A stretch of 20,045 bases of DNA from Ruminococcaceae bacterium UBA5396 (lineage in GTDB: Bacteria; Bacillota; Clostridia; Oscillospirales; Acutalibacteraceae), in NCBI GenBank assembly GCA_002410715.1, contig DHOG01000072.1, forward strand, positions 1 to 20,045. The letters are read 5' to 3'. The position numbers were made by a program, and so were the translations under genes. Each line of letters begins with the position of its first letter. The stretch's first letter is position 1. Of the stretch, positions 1-7,558 are shown one piece after another. Under the pieces are notes generated by a model. The model saw nothing but the letters and a program-made list of their open reading frames with translations, did not search any database and had not been told where the DNA came from.

Positions 1-1186
1 AAATCGCTCCGCCCTTAATGGTTGATATCGCTGCTATCAACTGGGGGTCATTCTTTTCGTTCAGAAAAGCGAATTGGTTTTCAAGTGCAGCAGGCATTAT
101 TGAAGGAACGCTTGGTGTAACGCCAACACCTTCCAAGATGCCACCGCCAGTAAGTGAAAGCGATGCAACTGAGATTTTTATTGCCGCGCCTTCGGCTGCT
201 AGGCTGTAATATTGCTGAACCATGCCCCGACCTAAGGTTTTTTCACCTACGACAACCGTTTTCTTGAATTCCTGCATCACACCGGCAAAAAGCTCAGCCT
301 CTCCTTGAGTGCTTTTGTTTACAAGCGTCACAGAAGGCTTAGTGATTTCATATGCACCGGTTGAAACAAGCTCTTCGAATGAATTGGCTTTAGAGAGCCG
401 CGCATAAGTACCGCGTGGGATCAAATAGCTTATTACATCTCTTACTGACTTAAGGTTACCACCTTTATTATACCGAATATCAAATATATAGTTTTCGACA
501 CCTTGGGATTCCAGCTTTGTATAAGCATCCCGAAACTGATTAGGCGTGTTGCCGTAAAATGCCGTAATCCTGATATATCCGGTTGCCCCAATCATCCTGC
601 TTTCAACACTCGTCAGATTATAGCTACTAACCGAAATTTCAAACGCGGTTGAATCCTTGCCCCTATTGACAGTTAGTTTGACCTTTTGTGCACTGCCAAG
701 TTTAGACATAATTTGCGATAGCGTATAGGATTTTACATCCTTTCCATCGAGCTGAGTTAAAACATCACCTTTTTGCAGCCCTGCCTTATCTGCAGCTGAA
801 TTCTTATGAACAGATGAGATAACGATTGAATCATCATCCATCTTCACGACTTCAAGACCAAGGCCTGTCCATTTTCCGGACAGGCGTTCGGTTTCCTTCC
901 TGTATTCATCCGCCGTAAGGTAAGCGGCATATGGATCATCAATTCCTTCAATATATCCTCTTGCCAAAGATTCACGAAGTTTATTTTCATTGATTTCTCC
1001 CAGATAATTCTGTCGAACATCTTTGTCCACTAATGTGATATACTCAAACATTTCCTGGCGCTTGCTTACCTGGGTTAGATTATAATCAAAATTACGCATC
1101 GCAATAACCATGGTAATCGAAAATGTAGAAGCAATCGTAACAATAATCAGTGTAATTGCGGCGCCAAGAGAGATTTTCCTGTTCAT
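1..1186 (-). CDS. S41 (CtpA-like) PDZ protein, probably catalytically dead; C-terminus beyond window
   Basis: The reading frame is open from an ATG at 1186 (AAAGGA upstream) to base 1, so about 395 residues are visible and the stop lies outside the window. An uncleaved N-terminal membrane anchor (residues 7-28) is followed by a helical region, a PDZ domain (about 85-180, with GLGLEV and AGLQKGDVL) and the S41 core (GYIRI, FDIRYNKGG, GEKTLGRGMVQ). Normal carboxyl-terminal processing proteases use a Ser/Lys dyad 25 residues apart, with a Gln four residues after the Lys. Aligning STQGEAELFAG with the usual TASAAELFA motif puts Gly295 at the Ser position. GEKTLGRG puts Arg320 at the Lys position, while Gln324 is kept. 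It is therefore probably a pseudoprotease, perhaps a PDZ scaffold for the FtsEX-M23 module encoded upstream. It follows the M23 gene after 119 bases that hold a small hairpin (1279-1295). The family call is firm; the loss of activity is inferred. Confidence 0.85.
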   Translation of the reverse strand, partial: MNRKISLGAAITLIIVTIASTFSITMVIAMRNFDYNLTQVSKRQEMFEYITLVDKDVRQNYLGEINENKLRESLARGYIEGIDDPYAAYLTADEYRKETERLSGKWTGLGLEVVKMDDDSIVISSVHKNSAADKAGLQKGDVLTQLDGKDVKSYTLSQIMSKLGSAQKVKLTVNRGKDSTAFEISVSSYNLTSVESRMIGATGYIRITAFYGNTPNQFRDAYTKLESQGVENYIFDIRYNKGGNLKSVRDVISYLIPRGTYARLSKANSFEELVSTGAYEITKPSVTLVNKSTQGEAELFAGVMQEFKKTVVVGEKTLGRGMVQQYYSLAAEGAAIKISVASLSLTGGGILEGVGVTPSVPSIMPAALENQFAFLNEKNDPQLIAAISTIKGGAI

Positions 1187-1305
1187 ATAACCATATCCTT
1201 TCCGCATCCTTGCAAGCCGTTTAAAGCTTTAGCCCTTCACAATGGGATGCATGGCGCGAAAGTATCTGACTGTAGTCGATCAGCCAAAAGCTGATAGTGA
1301 TTTCA

Positions 1306-2550
1306 TCAATTCACTTTTAAATATCCTTTTGCAAGCGGATCAACAGCAACGCCATTTTCACGGACTTCAAAATGCAGATGAGGCCCGGTTACATCACCGG
1401 TTGAACCTGCTTTGGCAATCACCGTTTTTCCTCCTACCACTTTATCCCCTACCCGGACAAAAACCTTTGAGCAATGAGCATAAAGCGTCGATATTTTTCG
1501 GCCCTTGCCGTCAACGCCATGATCAATAATGATATGATAGCCGTAGCCGCCGCCCCATACGCTGGTATAGTTTGAGTATATCACAGTTCCGCTATGGGCA
1601 GCAACGATATTTTGCCCGTAAACAGGAACAGATCCGTTTGCGATATCAATTCCCTTGTGCAGCCTGCCCCAGCGCTTACCATAGAATGAGGAGATGTTAC
1701 GTACTGCGGGCACAGGCCAGTACATCGTTCCACCGCCGTACTTGCCGACAGAAACATTCTGATTGATTATCTGTCTGATTTGTGCTTCAAGCTCGTCTAT
1801 TTCCTTTTGGGTAGCCCGGCGCCTTTGCTTGTTGGTATTTAAACTATTCTTTGTGTTATTCAGCTGTACATTTCTCTTGGAATAGTCAACTTCCAGCTCG
1901 GATTTTTTAGCATTCGCCTGCTTTTTTAAAGTAGCGGCTTCAGACAGTTTCTTAGAAACACCGCTCTTATTAATCTCAAGCTTATCCTTTTGTGTATTAA
2001 TCGCTTCAATTTCAGATTCCAGATCATCCATAAGCTTCTTGTCTCTCTTGGCGACCCGCTTCATCATTTCAGATTTGATTAGGTAATCGGTATAACTATC
2101 CGTATTCATTATCATCTGCAGTGTTGAAAAATTGCCGGTTTTCGATATGGCGCGCAACCGAGCCCGGAGTGCCTCAAAGCGGTCTGCGATACTCGTTTCT
2201 TTTTCTGAAATCTCGGTTTGTTTTTGTTTAATTTCACCGTTCAGCGCACTAATTTCAGCTTCCAGTTTATCAATGCGTGCATCATATGTATTGATCTGGG
2301 CGATTGTGTTATCAATTTTTTTATCCAGAGCATTTACATAAGCCTGCTGGTTGGTCAATGACCTTTCCTGCTCACTGATTGTCCGATTTAAAGCACTCGC
2401 TTCCTTTTGCAGCCTCTCGCTGTCAGCCTGTAGCTGCTCCAAGGACTTTGCACTCGCATTCATCGGTGCTAAAGCCACGGGATACAGTCCAACAAGGGTA
2501 ACGGCAACAATCAATGCCGCGGCTCTTGACTTGATACTTTTAAATGACAC
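1306..2550 (-). CDS. Secreted coiled-coil M23 peptidoglycan endopeptidase (FtsEX partner)
   Basis: The chosen start is GTG at 2550: it has AAGGAGG eight bases upstream and overlaps the ftsX stop by 11 bases. A longer frame back to 2607 has no such site. The 414-residue product has a signal peptide (hydrophobic 10-28, likely cleavage after ASA near residue 34), a long charged coiled coil (about 37-265) and a C-terminal LytM/M23 domain. The zinc-binding residues are present: HKGID (His298, Asp302), YAH (His359) and HLHFE (His391, His393). By family it cuts peptide crosslinks in the wall. The coiled coil resembles EnvC and CwlO/PcsB-type proteins that FtsX activates. Unlike E. coli EnvC, whose LytM domain is degenerate, this one looks catalytically complete. 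The gene order with ftsE and ftsX supports direct control by FtsEX. Confidence 0.93.
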   Translation of the reverse strand: MSFKSIKSRAAALIVAVTLVGLYPVALAPMNASAKSLEQLQADSERLQKEASALNRTISEQERSLTNQQAYVNALDKKIDNTIAQINTYDARIDKLEAEISALNGEIKQKQTEISEKETSIADRFEALRARLRAISKTGNFSTLQMIMNTDSYTDYLIKSEMMKRVAKRDKKLMDDLESEIEAINTQKDKLEINKSGVSKKLSEAATLKKQANAKKSELEVDYSKRNVQLNNTKNSLNTNKQRRRATQKEIDELEAQIRQIINQNVSVGKYGGGTMYWPVPAVRNISSFYGKRWGRLHKGIDIANGSVPVYGQNIVAAHSGTVIYSNYTSVWGGGYGYHIIIDHGVDGKGRKISTLYAHCSKVFVRVGDKVVGGKTVIAKAGSTGDVTGPHLHFEVRENGVAVDPLAKGYLKVN

Positions 2551-3445
2551 TGGAAATACCTCCTTCGTCCCTGAGATATCTACGCATCGAGATTGCACTG
2601 CCAGCAATTCCAGTCAGTACACCGAGAGCTATAAAGCCTAACAACATTACATGCCAAACGGCAGAAAACTCTAAAAGTCCACCCATAATATCTCTTCCAA
2701 CCATATCATAAAGCTTACTGTATACCAAAAAAACAATGCCATATGATAGGCAGGCAGAAAAAACGCCCAGCACAATTCCCTCGATAATAAATGGAATTCT
2801 CACGAAAACATTTGTTGCGCCCACAGATTTCATAATTGAAATTTCAAGTCGTCTATTATAAACCGTCAGCTTGATGGTGTTGGCAATAATAAACAGTGAT
2901 ACCACCAAAAGCAGCAATATGATACAGCCGGAAGCCAACAACATAATATTCCTTATGTTTGTAAGTTGCTTTGCAGTATCCTCACTATAAACAATATCTT
3001 CAATTTCAGGAATTTGATCCATTTGCTTTATGGTGTCCTTGAATTTGCTTAAGTCTTTAAATGTAACAACAAAGGAATCCAGATAAGGATTATTTTCACC
3101 CTGCATTTCTTCAAAAACAGCATCAGTCATCGAGTCCTTGTATCGGAGTAAAGCTTGTTCCTTTGATACAAACTCTACCGTATCAACATTTGTAATACAC
3201 TTGATTTTATCCTCAAGCACAGTAAGCTGTGCATCCGTGGAGTCCTCTTTTGCAAATGCAACAACCACATTCTGACTATCTATCCATTCAAATGTATGGT
3301 TTATATTTGCATAAACCAAATAAGATCCCCCGGTCAATAGCAAACAGGATATTAATACTCCGATTGAAGCAACTGCCATCAACTTGTTCTGCCAGATATT
3401 GCGGAAACTCTCGCGAATCAAATACCGTATACTGCTTAGATTCAT
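2540..3445 (-). CDS. ftsX: Cell-division ABC transporter permease FtsX
   Basis: 301 residues, normal for FtsX. The protein has a short cytoplasmic N-terminus ending in NIWQNK, a first membrane segment (about 24-46), an extracellular domain (about 47-165) that would contact the hydrolase, and three more membrane segments (about 168-190, 216-240, 265-288). The motif RRLEISIMKSVGAT after the second segment is typical of the MacB/FtsX family and faces the ATPase. With FtsE it forms a complex that does not transport a solute but relays ATP hydrolysis to a cell-wall hydrolase outside the membrane. The start ATG overlaps the ftsE stop (ATGA), which indicates translational coupling. The downstream M23 gene begins inside its last codons. 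Confidence 0.95.
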   Translation of the reverse strand: MNLSSIRYLIRESFRNIWQNKLMAVASIGVLISCLLLTGGSYLVYANINHTFEWIDSQNVVVAFAKEDSTDAQLTVLEDKIKCITNVDTVEFVSKEQALLRYKDSMTDAVFEEMQGENNPYLDSFVVTFKDLSKFKDTIKQMDQIPEIEDIVYSEDTAKQLTNIRNIMLLASGCIILLLLVVSLFIIANTIKLTVYNRRLEISIMKSVGATNVFVRIPFIIEGIVLGVFSACLSYGIVFLVYSKLYDMVGRDIMGGLLEFSAVWHVMLLGFIALGVLTGIAGSAISMRRYLRDEGGISSVI

Positions 3446-4194
3446 ATAGACCCTCCTTCCCTAAAGGTGGGAAAGATACCTGCAGCGTCCACCGCATCCG
3501 CTTCACGGGTAGGTTTTTTTACTTTCCTATCTGAAAGGCGGTCAGAAACCACACAGCCTTCTCGGATTTCAATCACCCGGTGGTGAAACAAGCGAACCAG
3601 ATCATGCTCATGCGTAACCATAATAACCGTAGTACCCCGCCTGTTTATTTCGGTAAGTAGCTCAACAATTTCATACGAAAGCTCGGGGTCGATATTCCCG
3701 GTAGGCTCGTCCGCAATAATAATTGAAGGATTGTTCACCAGTGCGCGTGCAAGGCCGACTCGCTGCTGTTCTCCGCCGGATAGTTCTTTTGGAAAGCTGC
3801 GCACTTTATTCTGAAGTCCTACAAGACCAAGTATATAGGGAACCCGTTTCCTGATATCGCTGCCCGATTTCCCGATAACCCTCATTGCAAACGCCACATT
3901 ATCAAAAACCGTCATATTATTAATAAGTCTAAAATCCTGAAACACAATTCCCATTGAACGCCGAAGATAAGGAATTTCACGGCGCTTCAGTTTAGATAGC
4001 TTGTAGCCGTTAACAATTACCTCACCGGCACTGGGAACCTCTTCTCTCATCATAAGTTTCAGAAACGTGCTTTTTCCGGCGCCGGAAGCGCCCACGATAA
4101 AAACGAATTCACCCTTATTTATTAAAATACTGACATCCTTCAGGGCTTTAATCCCGTTATCATAGGCCTTATGTACACCTTTGAATTCAATCAA
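3442..4194 (-). CDS. ftsE: Cell-division ABC transporter ATP-binding protein FtsE
   Basis: The start is a TTG at 4194 with GGGGAGG seven bases upstream. The 250-residue product has every ABC ATPase motif: Walker A GASGAGKS (35-42), Q-loop Gln86, signature LSGGE (138-142), Walker B IIIADEP with Glu163, and H-loop His195. The sequence VFQDFRLI is characteristic of FtsE. The C-terminus extends about 25-30 residues past the usual ~225-residue FtsE end, with a charged tail rich in Lys, Arg and Asp. It powers FtsX and, through it, the wall hydrolase encoded next. It is the first gene of the four-gene operon ftsE-ftsX-M23-S41. I found no convincing promoter in 4195-4386, although a GC-rich small hairpin lies at 4262-4275. 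Confidence 0.95.
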   Translation of the reverse strand: MIEFKGVHKAYDNGIKALKDVSILINKGEFVFIVGASGAGKSTFLKLMMREEVPSAGEVIVNGYKLSKLKRREIPYLRRSMGIVFQDFRLINNMTVFDNVAFAMRVIGKSGSDIRKRVPYILGLVGLQNKVRSFPKELSGGEQQRVGLARALVNNPSIIIADEPTGNIDPELSYEIVELLTEINRRGTTVIMVTHEHDLVRLFHHRVIEIREGCVVSDRLSDRKVKKPTREADAVDAAGIFPTFREGGSI

Positions 4195-4386
4195 AGAAAT
4201 ACCTCCCCTTTCGATTTGTCACGGTAAAATCTGCATCTCGGTGTCTCAATCAATATAATAAGCGCCAACCGGCGCGAAAATTTCAAATTCATAGTATAAA
4301 TACACAAAGGAATCGGATGACCCTATTACATCCTACCCCTTTTTCAACCTCAAATGCAAGTCGAAAAAATTTCCTTACAACCGAAA

Positions 4387-4420
4387 ATCTCCCGCAAAAT
4401 CATCAAGTTTTGCGGGAGAT
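4387..4420 (-). terminator. Intrinsic terminator after the PucR-type regulator
   Basis: A perfect 13-bp stem (4387-4399 with 4408-4420) closes an 8-base loop. Read on the minus strand it is followed by a short TTTT tract. It sits 47 bases past the stop of the regulator gene and separates it from ftsE. The U-tract is short, so termination may be partial. Confidence 0.7.
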
Positions 4421-4467
4421 ACCCGTTTTCACAGCCTGGCTCACAAACGAAAGGCCGTCTTTACTCA

Positions 4468-5553
4468 TTAATATTTAATCGGATTTGCCATCAGGTATTT
4501 CTTAACCATTAAGGCCACTTTAAACACAATCGCATCGTCAAATTCACGCAGATCCAAACCTGTCAGTCTCTTAATTTTTTCAAGACGATAAACCAGTGTA
4601 TTACGATGAACAAAAAGTTTACGTGATGTTTCAGACACGTTAAGGTTATTTTCAAAGAATCGCTGAATTGTAAACAGTGTCTCCTGATCAAGCGAATCAA
4701 TAGATCCTACTTTAAACACCTCGCGGAGAAACATTTCGCAAAGCGTGGTGGGAAGCTGATAAATCAAGCGTGCAATGCCAAGATTGTCATAGCTGACAAT
4801 CGTCTTTTCGGTATCAAAAACCTTACCGACTTCAAGCGCCACCTGCGCTTCCTTGAATGAACGTGCAAGATCCTTTATTCCCTCAACAACCGTACCGATA
4901 CCGACGGTTGCCTGGGTATAAAACTCACCGCTTAATGTATCAACAATAGAGCGTGCCAGCTTTTCAAGATCATGAGATTCGATTCCGGAACGGATTTCCT
5001 TTATCAAAACAATGTCTGATTCATTGATATTAATGACAAAGTCCTTGTTTTTGTCAGGAAAAAGATTCTGAACAACGTCATATGCAGATATATCCGTACG
5101 AGCCATAATGCGAATAAGCAGTGCGACACGGTTTGCATCGTTGTTAAACCGGAGTTCACGGGCTTTTAGATAGATATCGCCAGGCAGTATATTGTCAAGA
5201 ATCACATTCTTTACAAAATTACCGCGGTCATATTTCTCATCATAATACTGCTTGATGCTTGCGAGAGAAATAGCAAGCAGGGCCGCATATTTCGCCGCCT
5301 GTTCATCCGTTCCCTCAACAAACAAAAGATATTCGCTGCGAGGACGCGAACCAAAGGTTTTATAGGTATATCCTTCGCTTACAAAAGACTCTTGCGCAGA
5401 AAATGAGTCCGTGCTAATAGAATCACATGATTCACCAATACGGCCCAGATCACTGCACGCAATCACCGACATGGTTTCATCAACCACACCAATTGTACGA
5501 TCAATGGTATCCTTCATTTGATGCACAACGCCCTGAAATAATCTGTTGGACAT
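4468..5553 (-). CDS. PucR/CdaR-family transcriptional regulator
   Basis: 361 residues. The C-terminal helix-turn-helix (about 305-355) carries the family signature: NNLNVSETSRKLFVHRNTLVYRLEKI, here quoted in part as VHRNTLVYRLEKI, followed by GLDLREFDDA. The middle (about 110-270) resembles the GGDEF-like domain found in this family (VGIGTVVEGIKDLARSFKEA). The N-terminal ~100 residues may be a sensor domain that I do not recognise. Family members answer to sugar acids, purines or amino acids, but nothing here identifies the ligand. The gene is single, with its own promoter (5653-5681) and terminator (4387-4420), and is not obviously tied to the division genes downstream or the sigma gene divergent from it. 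Confidence is high for the family and nil for the target. Confidence 0.85.
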   Translation of the reverse strand: MSNRLFQGVVHQMKDTIDRTIGVVDETMSVIACSDLGRIGESCDSISTDSFSAQESFVSEGYTYKTFGSRPRSEYLLFVEGTDEQAAKYAALLAISLASIKQYYDEKYDRGNFVKNVILDNILPGDIYLKARELRFNNDANRVALLIRIMARTDISAYDVVQNLFPDKNKDFVININESDIVLIKEIRSGIESHDLEKLARSIVDTLSGEFYTQATVGIGTVVEGIKDLARSFKEAQVALEVGKVFDTEKTIVSYDNLGIARLIYQLPTTLCEMFLREVFKVGSIDSLDQETLFTIQRFFENNLNVSETSRKLFVHRNTLVYRLEKIKRLTGLDLREFDDAIVFKVALMVKKYLMANPIKY

Positions 5554-5652
5554 AATATTTTCCCCTTCTCATATTGAAATAAAGAACTCTTTTAAAATAA
5601 AATAAACAATAAATATTCTAGTTGGATTTATTACACTGCGAATATTATAATT

Positions 5653-5681
5653 ATTCTACACAATTCCAGCATATATTTCAA
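5653..5681 (-). promoter_or_regulatory. Sigma-A-type promoter of the PucR-type regulator
   Basis: On the minus strand, TTGAAA (5676-5681) is followed by a 17-base spacer and TAGAAT (5653-5658). Transcription would start near 5646, giving a leader of about 90 bases before the ATG at 5553. Spacing and boxes fit the vegetative consensus well. Confidence 0.65.
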
Positions 5682-5728
5682 GGACAAACCAAGAAAAAGT
5701 AGACGAAACCTCAATATTTTTCTAACTT

Positions 5729-5797
5729 TTACAATTTAGTTACAATGTTTTTTATTGTAGATGAATGATTTTTGACAGAACTTATGTAAAATATAAT
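5729..5797 (+). promoter_or_regulatory. Candidate control region of the ECF sigma operon
   Basis: The 321-base gap between the regulator and the sigma gene holds, on this side, two direct TTACAAT copies (5729-5735 and 5740-5746) one helical turn apart. A third, inverted copy (ATTGTAG, 5754-5760) makes ACAAT-N7-ATTGT. Downstream are TTGACA (5772-5777) and TATAAT (5792-5797), but they are only 14 bases apart, too close for an ordinary promoter. The true promoter may therefore use only one of these boxes or depend on the sigma factor itself. The rest of the gap is AT-rich and shows nothing else. Confidence 0.3.
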
Positions 5798-5874
5798 AGA
5801 AATTTTTTTCTTAAAGTATGAATGGAAACAGCACTATCTATTCGTATTTAGTATGGAGAGGGAGGAGATGCAAA

Positions 5875-6360
5875 TTGGAGGAAACAAAATCCCGTACTAT
5901 TTCTGAAGCGGTGGACAAGCATGCCGATATGGTAAGACGGATCTGCTTTCTATATTTGAGAAACTATGCAGATGTGGAGGATGTATTTCAAGAGGTGTTC
6001 TTAAAATTCATGCTTTACAGTAAAAATCTTTCAAATGAAAACCACGAAAAGGCATGGCTTTGCCGGGTTACATACAACCAGTGCAAGGATTTGCTGAAAA
6101 GCACATGGCGAAAAAAAGTAATAAGTATTGAAGAGATGGATATTCCCTACCAAGATGACGAACTCAATGACTTCCTCTCCCTCATACATCAATTGCCTCC
6201 TCATTATCGTCAGGTTCTCTATCTGCATTTTTATGAGAAAATGACCATACCAGAAATTGCATCCTCTCTCAAAAAGAACACCAATACCGTTTATACACAC
6301 CTTAACAGAGCAAAAAAGCTGTTAAAGGCCAGTCTAAAGGAGGAATACTGTAATGGATAA
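5875..6360 (+). CDS. ECF-type sigma-70 factor
   Basis: The chosen start is TTG at 5875, seven bases after a GGAGGAG ribosome binding site. An upstream in-frame ATG (5818) has no such site and adds residues unlike the family. The 161-residue product has region 2 (about 13-75: YLRNYADVEDVFQEVFLKF, then WLCRVTYNQCKDLLKS) and region 4 (about 98-155: LPPHYRQVLYLHFYEKMTIPEI, then NTVYTHLNRAKKLL). These are quoted as motifs of the extracytoplasmic-function group, with no region 3. It directs RNA polymerase to promoters that respond to an envelope signal. It overlaps the next gene, its anti-sigma factor, by 8 bases, so the pair is made together. It is much shorter than SigI (about 250 residues), although its partner resembles the SigI regulator RsgI. 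The regulon cannot be told from this window. Confidence 0.88.
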   Translation: MEETKSRTISEAVDKHADMVRRICFLYLRNYADVEDVFQEVFLKFMLYSKNLSNENHEKAWLCRVTYNQCKDLLKSTWRKKVISIEEMDIPYQDDELNDFLSLIHQLPPHYRQVLYLHFYEKMTIPEIASSLKKNTNTVYTHLNRAKKLLKASLKEEYCNG

Positions 6361-7477
6361 TTTATTTGGCTGTTTGGACAAAGTCAAAGCCGAAGAAACT
6401 TTGAAACTTCATGCAAAAGAATATGTAAATGATGCGCTAAGCAATCCAAAAATGGTTACGGCTGCAAATAGGAAAGTAAATCAAATGAAAAAAATGATTA
6501 TCGCCGCATGTGCTATTTTAACCGCAGGTATTACCGCAATAGCCGGTTATACGCTATGTGAAACACCGGTTAACTATGTAAGTTTAGATATAAACCCCAG
6601 CATTGAACTAGGTGTTAATGTCTTCGACCATGTAGTAAGCGTCAACGCCGCCAACCAAGATGGACAGAATCTAATTGATGTTAAAAATGTTTCCAACCTA
6701 CCTGTCCAGAATGCAATCAGTGAGCTGGTACAGGAAGCGGCCGAACAGGATTATATTGCCTTGGATGGGTCTTCCGTAATTTCTGTCACCGCCGAGTCAA
6801 AGAATGAAGATGACGCACTGAAACTGCAAGAAAAATGTTCGAATGGTGTTAACCTGGCAATGTCCACAAAAAAGATATACGCAGCCGTTTATGCGGATTG
6901 CTCCGACCTGTCACTACGTGAGGAAGCAAAAGGGATGAACCTTTCACCCGGCAAATACAAGATGATCAAAATGTTACAGTCTCTTGACCCGACAATCAAG
7001 GTAGAAGATTACGCCGATGTCAAAGTACGCGATATAATCAGAAAAGCAAACGACCTTTTGGAATCAGGGACTGCAGATTTATCAGAAGAAGAAAAGCAGG
7101 CAATCTCCGATAAAATTAAAAAAACTGACAAAAAAGCACAGGGAGCGACGCATAAGGCGAAACAGAACAAAGGCAATTCCGGTAAGAACACTACACCCGA
7201 TTCAACGGAAGCCGGAACCGTTACTACAGATACAGCTGAAACCGGAGTCGAAACTGATTCTGAAGCAAGCAAAGCCCAAAAAAAGAATCAAGGCAACGGT
7301 CAAACAAAAAACCAAAAAAAGAACTCACAAGTTTTGACACAAGATTATACTGCCGGCACAACTGTAACCACAAGTCCACAAACCAAAAGCAAAGGAAGTG
7401 CCACCAATAAGGCACCCGGAAACAAAGGCAACGGCAACCAGAAAGCCTCCGGGAAAGGAAACAACCCTAATAAATGA
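6353..7477 (+). CDS. RsgI-like membrane anti-sigma factor with low-complexity extracellular tail
   Basis: 374 residues, starting inside the sigma gene with AGGAGG eight bases upstream. A cytoplasmic segment (1-47) should bind the sigma factor. One membrane helix (about 48-67) follows, then an extracellular domain that begins YVSLDINPSIELGVN (75-89), the hallmark of the RsgI periplasmic domain. RsgI proteins are known to self-cleave between Asn and Pro at this site, here Asn81-Pro82. The folded part runs to about residue 240 and includes LSPGKYKMIKMLQ. The last ~130 residues are low-complexity, rich in Lys, Asn, Gly, Thr and Gln, with a strongly basic end, and may bind wall or polysaccharide. 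No carbohydrate-binding domain such as those on cellulosomal RsgI proteins was recognised. It would hold the sigma factor at the membrane until a signal triggers release. Confidence 0.85.
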   Translation: MDNLFGCLDKVKAEETLKLHAKEYVNDALSNPKMVTAANRKVNQMKKMIIAACAILTAGITAIAGYTLCETPVNYVSLDINPSIELGVNVFDHVVSVNAANQDGQNLIDVKNVSNLPVQNAISELVQEAAEQDYIALDGSSVISVTAESKNEDDALKLQEKCSNGVNLAMSTKKIYAAVYADCSDLSLREEAKGMNLSPGKYKMIKMLQSLDPTIKVEDYADVKVRDIIRKANDLLESGTADLSEEEKQAISDKIKKTDKKAQGATHKAKQNKGNSGKNTTPDSTEAGTVTTDTAETGVETDSEASKAQKKNQGNGQTKNQKKNSQVLTQDYTAGTTVTTSPQTKSKGSATNKAPGNKGNGNQKASGKGNNPNK

Positions 7478-7508
7478 CATCCACATAGCCATACCATACA
7501 GGCTTGCC

Positions 7509-7558
7509 TATATTGAAAGAACCTGCCAATTTTAATTACGGCAGGTTCTTTCAATATA
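7509..7558. terminator. Bidirectional intrinsic terminator between convergent genes
   Basis: A 19-bp perfect stem (7509-7527 with 7540-7558) closes a 12-base AT-rich loop. It lies between the anti-sigma gene (plus) and the CoA-disulfide reductase gene (minus) and abuts the latter's stop codon. There is no long U-tract on either side, but stem length and position support use by both genes. Confidence 0.7.

Noticed and set aside
2551..2607. Longer N-terminus of the M23 protein from 2607
   Set aside because: No ribosome site, a 68-base overlap with ftsX, and it would put 19 residues before an otherwise normal signal peptide. The GTG at 2550 has AAGGAGG.
5818..5874. ATG at 5818 as the start of the sigma factor
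   Set aside because: It has no ribosome site, while a GGAGGAG sits seven bases before the in-frame TTG at 5875, and the extra residues do not look like an ECF N-terminus.
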